From assembly GCA_017622795.1 (NCBI GenBank), contig JAGAQI010000113.1:1-54972 (forward strand): a stretch of DNA of 54,972 nucleotides, read 5' to 3'. The DNA is from Lachnospiraceae bacterium (GTDB lineage Bacteria; Bacillota; Clostridia; Lachnospirales; Lachnospiraceae). A program made the translations under genes and the position numbers. The notes under the pieces were generated by a model. That model searched no databases and was not told the origin of the DNA. It was given only the letters and a program-made list of their open reading frames with translations. Below, one piece after another: positions 23,395 to 31,862 of the stretch. Each line of letters begins with the position of its first letter. The stretch's first letter is position 1.

Positions 23395-24765
23395 GTGATT
23401 ACTTTACCGAGAGAATTTGAACAACGGATGAAGGAACTGCTGCAGGACGAGTTCCCGGAATTTTTACGGGGCTTTGAAGAAGAAAGACACGGAGGTGTCC
23501 GTTTTAACTCCTTAAAGGTAAGTAAAGAGGAGTGGGAACGGATAGCTCCGTTTGCCGCTTTGCAGGTTCCTTGGATTCACAATGGTTATTATTACAACTT
23601 AAATGACCAACCGGCGAAACACCCGTTTTATTTTGCCGGTCTATACTACATTCAGGAACCAAGTGCCATGACACCTGCAGAAATATTGCCGGTAAAGCCG
23701 GGAGACAGGGTTTTGGATATTTGTGCCGCACCGGGCGGTAAAAGTACGGAACTGGCAGCAAAATTACAGGGGAAGGGTGTTTTGGTTTCCAATGACATCA
23801 GTAATTCCAGGGCAAAAGCACTCCTTAAAAACTTGGAGTTGTTTGGTTCCAGAAACTCATTAGTAATTAGTGAGGCACCGGGCAAACTGACAGAACGGTT
23901 CCGTGGATATTTTGATAAAATTTTAGTGGATGCTCCGTGTTCCGGCGAAGGTATGTTCCGCAAGAGTCCGGCTATTATGAAAAACTGGGAACAGTACGGT
24001 GTGGAATATTATCATAAGCTTCAATTGGAAATTTTGGACGCCGTGCTTCCGATGCTGGCGCCGGGCGGAATGTTAGTATATTCCACCTGCACCTTTTCTC
24101 CGGAAGAGGACGAAGGCAGTCTTCAGTATATTTTGGAAAACTACCCGGACATGCATGTGATTAAGCCGGAACTTAACTATGAGGGCTTTTCTTACGGACA
24201 TCCGGAATGGATAGAAAACGGACGGGAAGAAATTGCCAATTCCATTCGCCTGTGGCCTCATAAGTTAAATGGGGAAGGGCACTTCGTAGCGCTTTTACAA
24301 AAGGATGACACGGGAGAACGAAAGTACTATCCGGCCAATAACAAGAGAGTAAAACTGCCAGAAGAAGTAAAAGAATTTCTTGGCAGGCTTGCAATAGACC
24401 TTCCGGAGGAACGTTTAGAAATCAGGGAAGACAGGCTGTATTTACTTCCGGAAAATATCCCGGATTTAAAAGGGCTTCGTATCATGCGTTCCGGTTTACT
24501 GTTGGGAGAAATAAAAAAGAACCGCTTTGAACCAAGTCAGGCATTGGCCTGTGCTCTCCGCATGGAGGAATATGACGCGGTTTACAACATGGACATTGAG
24601 GATGAGGATGTCATCCGTTACTTAAAATGTGAAACCATCGAAGCAAAAACAGAAATGCCGGATGGATTTGTGCTGGTTTGTGCCGGCGGATTCCCTCTTG
24701 GATGGGCAAAGTCCCAAAGAGGAACGTTAAAGAATAAATATCTTCCGGGTTGGAGAATGATGTAA
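23395..24765 (+). CDS. rRNA m5C methyltransferase, RsmF-like (NOL1/NOP2/sun)
   Basis: 456 residues. SAM motif I DICAAPGGKSTELAAKL, the two catalytic cysteines Cys182 (DAPCSGEGMF) and Cys232 (YSTCTFSPEEDEG), and an N-terminal substrate domain opening FEQRMKELL. The C-terminal 150 residues include a PUA-like end (GFVLVCAGGFPLGWAK), as in Firmicutes RsmF, which methylates several cytosines of 16S rRNA. The start is GTG 23395 after AGAGG. The stop overlaps the next gene start (TAATG), so the two RNA-modification genes are coupled. Confidence 0.92.
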   Translation: MITLPREFEQRMKELLQDEFPEFLRGFEEERHGGVRFNSLKVSKEEWERIAPFAALQVPWIHNGYYYNLNDQPAKHPFYFAGLYYIQEPSAMTPAEILPVKPGDRVLDICAAPGGKSTELAAKLQGKGVLVSNDISNSRAKALLKNLELFGSRNSLVISEAPGKLTERFRGYFDKILVDAPCSGEGMFRKSPAIMKNWEQYGVEYYHKLQLEILDAVLPMLAPGGMLVYSTCTFSPEEDEGSLQYILENYPDMHVIKPELNYEGFSYGHPEWIENGREEIANSIRLWPHKLNGEGHFVALLQKDDTGERKYYPANNKRVKLPEEVKEFLGRLAIDLPEERLEIREDRLYLLPENIPDLKGLRIMRSGLLLGEIKKNRFEPSQALACALRMEEYDAVYNMDIEDEDVIRYLKCETIEAKTEMPDGFVLVCAGGFPLGWAKSQRGTLKNKYLPGWRMM

Positions 24766-25529
24766 TGGCGGAAAAAGACGCAAGATTAGATAAATATGTG
24801 GCAGAAAGTGCGGCAATTACAAGAAAAGAAGCAAAGACTGCCCTGTCCAAAGGACGGGTGCAGGTTAACGGCGAGGTTTGTAAAAACGGAGACCGAAAGA
24901 TTTCTGCGTCTGATACGATAACGTTGGACGGTAAGAGTCTTACAGCAGAGGAATTCTTGTATTTGATGCTTCATAAGCCTGCCGGTGTAGTTTCTGCCAC
25001 GGAAGACGGCAGGGATAAAACCGTCCTGGATCTGGTACGGGAGCAAAGTGCAGATTCTTTAGAAGAAGCCGGAGCAACGGGATACTTTCTCGGAAAGAAG
25101 GAAGTGTTTCCGGTTGGACGTTTGGACAAAGATACAGAAGGGCTTTTGCTTCTGACCGATGACGGGGAGCTGGCACATAAGCTGCTGTCCCCCAAAAAGC
25201 ATGTAGACAAGGTTTACTTTGCCCGTTTGGATGGTGTGGTGCCGGAGGATGCACCGGCCCGTTTTGCCGAAGGTATCCGGGTAGGGCAGGACTATACAGC
25301 AATGCCGGCTAAATTAGAGGTGTTGTCGGTACAGGATGCTGTTTCCGAAGTGCATATTACCCTTCGGGAAGGAAAGTTCCACCAGGTGAAGCGCATGTGC
25401 CATGAAATCGGCTGCGAGGTAACTTATTTAAAAAGGCTTTCCATGGGAAATCTGAGATTAGATGAAGCTCTTGCGCCGGGCGAATGCCGAAAGCTGACGA
25501 CAGAAGAAATTGCAATGCTGAAAGCATAA
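24765..25529 (+). CDS. Pseudouridine synthase, RsuA/RluB/E/F family
   Basis: 254 residues. An N-terminal S4 RNA-binding domain (RLDKYVAESAAITRKEAKTA) is followed by the catalytic domain with LMLHKPAGVVSATED and PVGRLDKDTEGLLLLTDDG, where Asp121 is the catalytic nucleophile. It converts a specific uridine in rRNA to pseudouridine; by family, 16S U516 or a 23S site, which sequence alone does not resolve. ATG 24765 shares its A with the stop codon of the methyltransferase gene. Confidence 0.93.
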   Translation: MAEKDARLDKYVAESAAITRKEAKTALSKGRVQVNGEVCKNGDRKISASDTITLDGKSLTAEEFLYLMLHKPAGVVSATEDGRDKTVLDLVREQSADSLEEAGATGYFLGKKEVFPVGRLDKDTEGLLLLTDDGELAHKLLSPKKHVDKVYFARLDGVVPEDAPARFAEGIRVGQDYTAMPAKLEVLSVQDAVSEVHITLREGKFHQVKRMCHEIGCEVTYLKRLSMGNLRLDEALAPGECRKLTTEEIAMLKA

Positions 25530-25552
25530 ATTTGCATTAGAGGAAGAATGTT

Positions 25553-26197
25553 ATGTTAGAAAATATAAAGGCAGTCATCTTTGATTTGGATGGCACTTTA
25601 GTTGACTCCATGTGGATGTGGAGAGACATTGATATCGAATATTTGGGCCGTTTTGGCATTCCGTTGCCGGAATCCTTGCAAAAAGATATTTCCGGTATGA
25701 GTTTTTCGGAAACTGCAGTATATTTTAAAGAGACGTTTGGCATTTCGGATTCTTTGGAGGAAATCAAAAAGACCTGGAATGATATGGCGTTTTATAAATA
25801 TACCCATGAAGTACCGTTAAAACCGGGAGTCCTGGAATTTTTAAAGCGATTAAAAAAACGGGGAATCCGTACCGGAATTGCTACCAGCAACTCTAAGGAA
25901 TTGGTGGAAGCAGTGGTGGAAAGTTTACATATTTCCGCGTATTTTGACGAAATTCATACCTCCTGTGAGGTAGCAAAAGGAAAACCGGCACCGGATATTT
26001 ATCTTTTGGTAGCAGAGTGCCTTAAAGTAAAGCCGGAAGAATGTCTGGTATTTGAAGATATTCCGGAGGGAATTTTAGCCGGAGTACGTGCAGGTATGAA
26101 AACCTGTGCGGTGGAAGATGATTTTTCGTTAAGTATGACAGAAGAAAAAAAGGAACTGGCGGATTATTATATCACTCATTATGATGAAGTGGTATAG
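25553..26197 (+). CDS. HAD hydrolase, beta-phosphoglucomutase-like
   Basis: 214 residues. HAD motif I FDLDGTLVDSMWMW (nucleophile and acid Asp), motif II IATSNS, motif III Lys in GKPAPDIY, motif IV VFEDIPEGILAGVRAG. The inserted four-helix cap after motif I places it in HAD subfamily IA, with beta-phosphoglucomutases and small-molecule phosphatases. The substrate is unknown. It sits 23 bases after the pseudouridine synthase gene. Confidence 0.88.
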   Translation: MLENIKAVIFDLDGTLVDSMWMWRDIDIEYLGRFGIPLPESLQKDISGMSFSETAVYFKETFGISDSLEEIKKTWNDMAFYKYTHEVPLKPGVLEFLKRLKKRGIRTGIATSNSKELVEAVVESLHISAYFDEIHTSCEVAKGKPAPDIYLLVAECLKVKPEECLVFEDIPEGILAGVRAGMKTCAVEDDFSLSMTEEKKELADYYITHYDEVV

Positions 26198-26240
26198 ACT
26201 TCGTTAATTGCAATAAAACAACTATGAGGATATGAAGTAC

Positions 26241-26819
26241 ATGAAAAAACAGAAATCGGAACGTGGACAATACGGTTATTTGAAAGAAAAAAAGCAAAAT
26301 TCACTATTTGGAACATTGCTCATGGTCGTCATTGGAATTGCCATATTTGTAACAGGACTTTTACTGAATAAAATGGAAGCTACCAATGTGTTTACGGTAA
26401 TTGCCATTTGTATGGTAATGCCGGCAGCGAAATACTTTGTTTCCTATGTAATATTGTTTCCGTACAAGTCAATGGATTTGGAAACCAAGCAGAGACTGGA
26501 TTCTTATGCGAAAGAGGGAGACACAGTTCTGTATGATGTGGTGTTTACATCCTCCGAAAAAGTGATGCATCTGGATTGTATTTATGTAACCGGTCATCAG
26601 GTAATTGGTTACACTTCCAGGGCAAAAGATAAAGTGCAGATAATGCAGGACTATTTAAAAAAGGAACTGAAGCTTCGTGGGATTTCCTATGCAGTATTTA
26701 TCGCAACGGAAGAAAAACAAATAAAGGACAGAATGAAGCTGCGGGGCGAAGAAGCTGCAGAAGCAACTTTGGCGGCTAAGGAAGAAGTACTTTCCATGCT
26801 CCGTACGTTTACGGTATAG
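26241..26819 (+). CDS. Unknown membrane protein with a cytoplasmic C-terminal domain
   Basis: 192 residues; I do not recognise a named family. The N-terminus is basic, then two membrane segments (LFGTLLMVVIGIAIFVTGLLL and VFTVIAICMVMPAAKYFVSYVI) with a very short loop. The remaining 120 residues are soluble and alternate strands and helices (YDVVFTSSEKVMHLDCIYV, then VQIMQDYLKKELKLRG, ISYAVFIATEE). Both ends are predicted inside the cell. I prefer ATG 26241, which is 10 bases after GAGGA, over ATG 26232, which is 1 base after it. It lies between HAD and pseudouridine synthase genes in one directional run. Confidence 0.6.
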   Translation: MKKQKSERGQYGYLKEKKQNSLFGTLLMVVIGIAIFVTGLLLNKMEATNVFTVIAICMVMPAAKYFVSYVILFPYKSMDLETKQRLDSYAKEGDTVLYDVVFTSSEKVMHLDCIYVTGHQVIGYTSRAKDKVQIMQDYLKKELKLRGISYAVFIATEEKQIKDRMKLRGEEAAEATLAAKEEVLSMLRTFTV

Positions 26820-26850
26820 AAGATAATCAGATAGGAAAGAGGATAGACGG

Positions 26851-27984
26851 ATGAAATCATTTCTGGTATCACAAAACGAAGCCGGCCAACGCCTGGATAA
26901 ATTGTTATCCAAGTACATGGACACGGCACCAAAGAGCTTTTTCTATAAAATGCTCCGCAAAAAGAATATTACTTTGAACGGGAAAAAAGCAGAAGGCTCG
27001 GAAAAGGTGGCAGAAGGAGATGAAATCCGTCTTTTTTTATCGGATGAAACGATAGAGGGGTTTCAATCGGGAAAGAAGAATTTGGGCAGACAAAGCAGTA
27101 AATCCGCAGGGGCAGAAAAAGATGCGGTACTACCGCAGGTTCCGCTACTGAAAGAGAATGAAATCGTTTTTGAAGGGAAGCACCTTTTAATTGTTAACAA
27201 GCCGGCGGGAGAACTTTCCCAAAAGGCAAAAAAAGATGATATTTCCATTAACGAGCGGATTGTGGAATATTTAAAAGTGACTCAGAAAATTGGTCTGGAT
27301 AGTTTTACACCGGGGGTATGTAACCGTCTGGACCGGAATACCACAGGTCTTGTTCTGGCAGGAAAATCCCTGGCCGGTCTGCAGGAAACCGCGGAACTGT
27401 TGAAGCAGCGTACCCTGCATAAATATTATTTGTGTATTGTGGCGGGAAAAGCAGATAAACCAAGGCACCTGACCGGGTATTTAAAGAAAAATACAGAAAC
27501 TAATACGGTAGCTGTGGTTTCCGTAGAAGAGTTTCAAAAACAAAACTTAAATCCCAAGGAATATGACCGCATTGAAACAGAATTGATTCCGTTGATTACC
27601 AATGGTGGCTCTACATTGGCTGCGATTCAGCTGATTACCGGTAAAACCCATCAAATCCGTGCCCATCTGGCTAGTATCGGACTCCCTCTTTTAGGGGATA
27701 CCAAATACGGGACAGAAACGGATAATAAGCAATCTGCTTCCGGTGAGAGATTAAACAGTATCAACCGGGCGTTACACCTGCGTTATCAGCTGTTGCATGC
27801 TTACTTATTACAGTTTCCAACACTTACGGGAGCACTTTCCGAGGTTTCGGAAAAAATCATTACGGTAGAGCCAAACGCAAAATTTGCGAGGGCAGCAGAA
27901 GAATTATTCGGGAAAGAAGAGTACAGACATGCCATCATGGAATTCAAGAGGTCTTCGAGGTTCCGCATTGGAGGAACTGATTAA
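26851..27984 (+). CDS. Pseudouridine synthase, RluA/RluC/D family
   Basis: 377 residues. An N-terminal S4 domain (GQRLDKLLSKYM to KKNITLNGKKAEG), a charged linker, then the RluA-type catalytic domain: LLIVNKPAGELSQ, NRLDRNTTGLVLAGKS with catalytic Asp161, TLHKYYLCIVAG, and GKTHQIRAHLASIGLPLLGD. It modifies 23S rRNA uridines by family; the exact sites are not determinable. Its last 56 bases overlap the start of recU in another frame. Confidence 0.93.
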   Translation: MKSFLVSQNEAGQRLDKLLSKYMDTAPKSFFYKMLRKKNITLNGKKAEGSEKVAEGDEIRLFLSDETIEGFQSGKKNLGRQSSKSAGAEKDAVLPQVPLLKENEIVFEGKHLLIVNKPAGELSQKAKKDDISINERIVEYLKVTQKIGLDSFTPGVCNRLDRNTTGLVLAGKSLAGLQETAELLKQRTLHKYYLCIVAGKADKPRHLTGYLKKNTETNTVAVVSVEEFQKQNLNPKEYDRIETELIPLITNGGSTLAAIQLITGKTHQIRAHLASIGLPLLGDTKYGTETDNKQSASGERLNSINRALHLRYQLLHAYLLQFPTLTGALSEVSEKIITVEPNAKFARAAEELFGKEEYRHAIMEFKRSSRFRIGGTD

Positions 27985-28465
27985 CCTCACTAACGAAAAA
28001 TACAGAGAGAACAAACTGGCGCTGATTCAAAAGGTGCCGACACCGATTACACCGATTCAGATGGACCAGGAAACCAGACATATTACCATGGCCTATTTTG
28101 ACCAAAAAAGTACGGTGGACTATATTGGTGCAGTGCAGGGAATTCCGGTGTGCTTTGATGCCAAGGAATGTGCCTACGATACCTTTGCCTTGCAGAACAT
28201 TCATGCTCATCAAGTTGCGTTCATGGAGGAGTTTGAGCAGCAGGGCGGTGTGGCATTTCTTCTGATTCATTATACAAAAAAAGACCGTCTGTTTTATGTC
28301 CGTTTTCAAAAGGTAAAAGAATTCTGGGATCGTATGGAGCAGGGAGGAAGAAAAAGCTTCCGGTTTGAGGAACTGGAGGAAGAGTACGAAATCCACAAGG
28401 GACAGGGTGTATTTATTCCTTATCTGGTGGCATTACAAAAGGATTTGGAACAGCGTGAGGATTAG
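27929..28465 (+). CDS. recU: Holliday junction resolvase RecU
   Basis: 178 residues. It matches Firmicutes RecU: N-terminal NSRGLRGSALEELINLTNE, the nuclease core STVDYIGAVQGIPVCFDAKE with acidic ligands Asp64, Asp77 and Glu80 and catalytic Lys79, and LQNIHAHQVAFMEEF. RecU cuts four-way junctions and modulates RecA, replacing RuvC in Firmicutes. ATG 27929 follows GGAAAGAAGAG; the frame is open further upstream within the pseudouridine synthase gene but the homologous region begins at MPSWNSRG. It overlaps that gene by 56 bases. In Bacillus recU pairs with ponA; here it does not. Confidence 0.9.
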   Translation: MPSWNSRGLRGSALEELINLTNEKYRENKLALIQKVPTPITPIQMDQETRHITMAYFDQKSTVDYIGAVQGIPVCFDAKECAYDTFALQNIHAHQVAFMEEFEQQGGVAFLLIHYTKKDRLFYVRFQKVKEFWDRMEQGGRKSFRFEELEEEYEIHKGQGVFIPYLVALQKDLEQRED

Positions 28466-28470
28466 GCGGC

Positions 28471-28500
28471 GTATCCTGTGTTAGTTTTTTAACAGGATAC
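28471..28500 (+). other. Hairpin between recU and the his promoter
   Basis: GTATCCTGT (28471-28479) pairs with ACAGGATAC (28492-28500), a 9-bp stem. The T run is in the loop and no T tract follows, so it is a poor intrinsic terminator; it may stabilise the recU mRNA 3' end. Confidence 0.5.
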
Positions 28501-28511
28501 GAAGGAAAGAC

Positions 28512-28540
28512 TTGACAGGTGTACAACAATGCATTATAAT
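28512..28540 (+). promoter_or_regulatory. Consensus sigma-A promoter of the histidine operon
   Basis: Perfect TTGACA (28512-28517), 17-bp spacer, perfect TATAAT (28535-28540). The predicted start is near 28547, giving a leader of about 100 nt before hisZ. A promoter this strong suggests that control is exerted downstream. Confidence 0.92.
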
Positions 28541-28562
28541 TCCAATAATACATTATGCTAAT

Positions 28563-28629
28563 TTGGTAGCACGTTACCAAGATAAAGTGAATTGCGATGG
28601 TAATCCGTACAAAGCGATATGGCGTTACC
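28563..28629 (+). promoter_or_regulatory. Possible alternative-hairpin leader of the histidine operon
   Basis: Four short segments can pair in two exclusive ways. TTGGTA (28563-28568) pairs with TACCAA (28575-28580), and GGTAA (28599-28603) pairs with TTACC (28625-28629). Alternatively TTACCA (28574-28579) pairs with TGGTAA (28598-28603). No T tract follows and no run of His codons is present, so the mechanism, if any, is unclear. The string TGGTAGCACG resembles a T-box core but the rest of a T-box is missing. Confidence 0.35.
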
Positions 28630-28649
28630 TGAAAGAATGGAGAGAATCT

Positions 28650-29828
28650 ATGAAGGATATTTTATTACATACTCCCGGTGGAGTCAGAGACATTTACAAT
28701 TCTGAATTTCAGAGAAAAGATGCGGTGGAGAATCATATGAAGGAAGTAATGGAGCAGTATGGCTTCCATCAATTTATGACTCCTACCTTTGAATATTTTG
28801 ATATTTTTAATAAAGAGCGCGGCACGGTTCCGTCTAAGGATATGTACAAGTTTGTAGACCGTGACGGTGAGACATTGGTACTCCGTCCGGATATGACTCC
28901 GCAGGCTGCCAGATGCGTGGCAAAGTATTTTAAGCATGAGGAACTTCCAATCCGCCTGTTTTATCACGGCAGCGTGTTTGTGAATCATTCCGGTTATCAG
29001 GGCAAGTTAAAAGAAAGCACTCAGATTGGAGCGGAGTTGTATAATGACGCTACCCCGGAAGCAGATGCGGAAATGGCAGCACTGATGATGGATTGTTTAA
29101 GTGCCTCCGGTCTTACCAAGTTCCAGGTGGTGGCAGGTCAGGCAGATTTCTTCCGTGCATTGGTAGAAGAAGCCGGATTTAATGAGGAAGAAACCGACGA
29201 GCTGCGTCGTTTGATTGAAATGAAAAATGTATTTGGTGTGGAACAGCTTCTTTCTGAAAAGGAAATTTCCGCAGAATTAAAGGAAGTTTTCACAAAGCTG
29301 TCCAGCCATTTTGGTTCTATTGAAACCATACATAATATGAAAAAGCTGACCAAAAACGAAAGAGCGGTTGCAGCCCTTGTACGCTTGGAGCAATTTTATG
29401 ATGCATTATGCTTGTACGGCAAGGAAGACCATATTTCCTTTGACCTTGGTATGTTAAGCCAGTTTAATTACTATACCGGCATTTTGTTCCGTGCCTATAC
29501 TCACGGTACCGGTGATGTGATTGCTGCCGGCGGACGCTATGATTCTTTAGTGGAACAGTTTGGTAAGCAGGCTCCTGCCATTGGTATTGCGGTTTATTCC
29601 GACCAGTTATTAACCGCACTTTTACGTCAGGGCTTATTGGAACATCCTGCGGCAGAAGGTACTTTGATTGTGTATTCGGAAGCAGGCAAGAAAGAAGCAG
29701 TTGCCAGGGCGGCAGAACTTCGTGCAGAAGGTGTGTCGGTTACTCTTATGAAAGAGGGAACCCATACAGAAGAGGTTCTGAAACTATATGCAGAGCAAAT
29801 CGGTGCTAAAGACATTCTGCACATTTAA
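28650..29828 (+). CDS. hisZ: ATP phosphoribosyltransferase regulatory subunit HisZ
   Basis: 392 residues. A class II aminoacyl-tRNA synthetase-like fold without an anticodon-binding role: TPGGVRDIYNSEFQRKD, GDGETLVLRPDMTPQAAR, and FNYYTGILFRAYTHG followed by AAGGRYDSL. HisZ partners the short HisG to form the active, histidine-regulated enzyme. I place the start at ATG 28650 after GGAGAG (28639-28644); the frame is open to 28512 but that part is the promoter and leader. First gene of the his operon, 18 bases before hisG. Confidence 0.93.
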   Translation: MKDILLHTPGGVRDIYNSEFQRKDAVENHMKEVMEQYGFHQFMTPTFEYFDIFNKERGTVPSKDMYKFVDRDGETLVLRPDMTPQAARCVAKYFKHEELPIRLFYHGSVFVNHSGYQGKLKESTQIGAELYNDATPEADAEMAALMMDCLSASGLTKFQVVAGQADFFRALVEEAGFNEEETDELRRLIEMKNVFGVEQLLSEKEISAELKEVFTKLSSHFGSIETIHNMKKLTKNERAVAALVRLEQFYDALCLYGKEDHISFDLGMLSQFNYYTGILFRAYTHGTGDVIAAGGRYDSLVEQFGKQAPAIGIAVYSDQLLTALLRQGLLEHPAAEGTLIVYSEAGKKEAVARAAELRAEGVSVTLMKEGTHTEEVLKLYAEQIGAKDILHI

Positions 29829-29846
29829 CAGAAAGGCTGAATTCAT

Positions 29847-30479
29847 ATGGAATATTTAACATTTGCGCTGGCAAAGGGTCGCCTTGCCACAAAAACTTTA
29901 AGCATATTAGAAACCATTGGTATTACTTGTGAGGAAATGAAGGATAAGGACTCACGTAAGCTGATTTTTGTGAACGAGGATTTAAAACTGAAGTTCTTTC
30001 TTGCAAAGGCGACGGATGTGCCAACCTACGTAGAGTACGGGGCGGCAGACATCGGTGTTGTCGGACGTGATACCATCTTGGAAGAGGATAAAAAGATTTA
30101 TGAAGTGTTGGATTTAGATATCGGTAAGTGCCGGATGTGCGTAGCCGGTCCGGAATCCGCAAGAGAGTTATTAGAGAGTGGTCAGATGATTCGTGTGGCC
30201 ACCAAATATCCAAAGATTGCCAAGGACTATTTCTTTAATAAAAAGCATCAGACGGTGGAAATTATTAAGTTAAACGGTTCCATCGAGCTGGCACCGATTG
30301 TCGGCCTTTCCGAGGTGATTGTAGATATCGTGGAAACCGGTGCTACACTCAGAGAAAACGGATTGGAAGTGTTGGAAGAGATTTTACCGCTTTCTGCAAG
30401 AATGGTAGTAAATCAAGTCAGCATGAAGATGGAGCATGAAAGAATTGCGGCAATTATTGAAAAACTGAGAAACCGGTAG
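29847..30479 (+). CDS. hisG: ATP phosphoribosyltransferase, short form
   Basis: 210 residues: the short HisG that lacks the C-terminal regulatory domain and therefore depends on HisZ. Recognisable are LTFALAKGRLATKTL, YVEYGAADIGVVGRD, RVATKYPKIAKDYF, and the phosphoribosyl-binding loop VDIVETGATLRENGLEV. It joins ATP and PRPP in the first step of histidine synthesis. The operon order hisZ-hisG fits the short-form system exactly. Confidence 0.97.
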   Translation: MEYLTFALAKGRLATKTLSILETIGITCEEMKDKDSRKLIFVNEDLKLKFFLAKATDVPTYVEYGAADIGVVGRDTILEEDKKIYEVLDLDIGKCRMCVAGPESARELLESGQMIRVATKYPKIAKDYFFNKKHQTVEIIKLNGSIELAPIVGLSEVIVDIVETGATLRENGLEVLEEILPLSARMVVNQVSMKMEHERIAAIIEKLRNR

Positions 30480-30515
30480 TGTTATCCGTGAACCTACAGA
30501 AAGAGAGAATACATC

Positions 30516-31817
30516 ATGAAAATTCTGACATTAAATGAAGAAAATAAGAAAAATATATTAGAAAATTTGTTAAAAAGAAGTCCGAATCAATACGAAGCCC
30601 AGACCGCTGTAGTGGCAGAAATTCTTGATAACGTAAAGCAGAACAAGGATGCTGCATTATTTGATTATACCAAGCGGTTTGATAAGGCAGAGTTAACTGC
30701 GGAAACGATCCGTGTTACTGATGCGGAAATTGCTGAAGCATACGAAAAGCTTCCGGCAGAGGTCCTTGACGTTATCCGCAAGGCGGCAGAAAACATCCGT
30801 ATTTATCATGAAAAGCAGAAGCAGTACAGCTGGTTTGATTCTACTCCGTCCGGCACCATTCTTGGTCAGAAGGTATCTGCTATCGGTGCGGTGGGCGTAT
30901 ATGTTCCGGGCGGTAAGGCGGCATATCCTTCCTCCGTACTTATGAACGTAATTCCTGCCAAGGTAGCAGGGGTAGAGCGTATTGCCATGGTTACTCCTCC
31001 GGGAGCAGACGGTAAGGTATATGAAGGTACTTTAGTTGCAGCGAAAGAAGCCGGTGTTACAGAAATCTATAAGGTAGGTGGTGCCCAGGCCATTGCTGCT
31101 TTAGCATTTGGCACTGAGAGCATTCCGAAGGTAGATAAAATTGTTGGTCCTGGTAACATTTATGTTGCCCTTGCAAAGAAGGCGGTATACGGACATGTCA
31201 GCATTGACTCCGTAGCCGGTCCAAGCGAAATTTTAGTTCTGGCGGATGAAACCGCAAATCCTACCTATGTAGCGGCAGATTTATTGTCCCAGGCAGAGCA
31301 CGACGAGCTGGCCAGTGCTATTTTAGTAACCACCAGCCGTGAACTGGCAGAAAAGGTAGAAAAAGAAGTAACCCGTTTTGTAAACCAGTTATCCAGAAAG
31401 GCAATCCTTGAAAAGTCCCTGGAAAACTACGGTTATTTATTAGTGGCAGACAATATGACAGATGCCCTGGATGTAGTCAATGAAATTGCATCCGAGCACC
31501 TGGAAATCATTACAAAGGACCCATTCCAGACCATGACAAAGGTAAAGAATGCGGGGGCTATTTTCCTTGGAGAATATGCCAGCGAGCCTCTGGGCGATTA
31601 CTTTGCAGGTCCAAACCACGTGTTACCGACCAACGGAACTGCAAAGTTCTTTTCTCCGCTGAGTGTGGATGATTTTATTAAGAAGTCCAGTATTATTTCT
31701 TATTCAAGAGAAGCATTGGAGCCAATTCACGAAGATATTATCCGTTTTGCTAAAGCGGAAGGCTTAACTGCACATGCAAACTCCATTGCAGTACGTTTCG
31801 GTAAGGAAGTGAAGTAA
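30516..31817 (+). CDS. hisD: Histidinol dehydrogenase
   Basis: 433 residues, full length. Family segments: VPGGKAAYPSSVLMNVIPA, GAQAIAALAFGTESIPKVDKI, VGPGNIYVALAKK, DLLSQAEHDE (zinc and base histidines), EIASEHLEI, and GPNHVLPTNGTAKF. It oxidises histidinol to histidine in two NAD-dependent steps, the last steps of the pathway. It follows hisG after 36 bases. Confidence 0.98.
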   Translation: MKILTLNEENKKNILENLLKRSPNQYEAQTAVVAEILDNVKQNKDAALFDYTKRFDKAELTAETIRVTDAEIAEAYEKLPAEVLDVIRKAAENIRIYHEKQKQYSWFDSTPSGTILGQKVSAIGAVGVYVPGGKAAYPSSVLMNVIPAKVAGVERIAMVTPPGADGKVYEGTLVAAKEAGVTEIYKVGGAQAIAALAFGTESIPKVDKIVGPGNIYVALAKKAVYGHVSIDSVAGPSEILVLADETANPTYVAADLLSQAEHDELASAILVTTSRELAEKVEKEVTRFVNQLSRKAILEKSLENYGYLLVADNMTDALDVVNEIASEHLEIITKDPFQTMTKVKNAGAIFLGEYASEPLGDYFAGPNHVLPTNGTAKFFSPLSVDDFIKKSSIISYSREALEPIHEDIIRFAKAEGLTAHANSIAVRFGKEVK

Positions 31818-31862
31818 CAGTAGATTTGCGGCAAAGTGTGCTGCGAAGAAAGGAAGGTTACT

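Noticed and set aside
28555-28569. Leader peptide ORFs in the his leader (a 4-codon frame at 28555 and an 11-codon frame at 28597)
   Set aside because: Neither has a ribosome site or histidine codons, so a classical his attenuator is not supported.
28466-28649. A T-box riboswitch upstream of hisZ
   Set aside because: TGGTAGCACG is T-box-like, but from the consensus promoter start the leader is only about 100 nt and lacks a Stem I, a specifier loop and a terminator with T tract.
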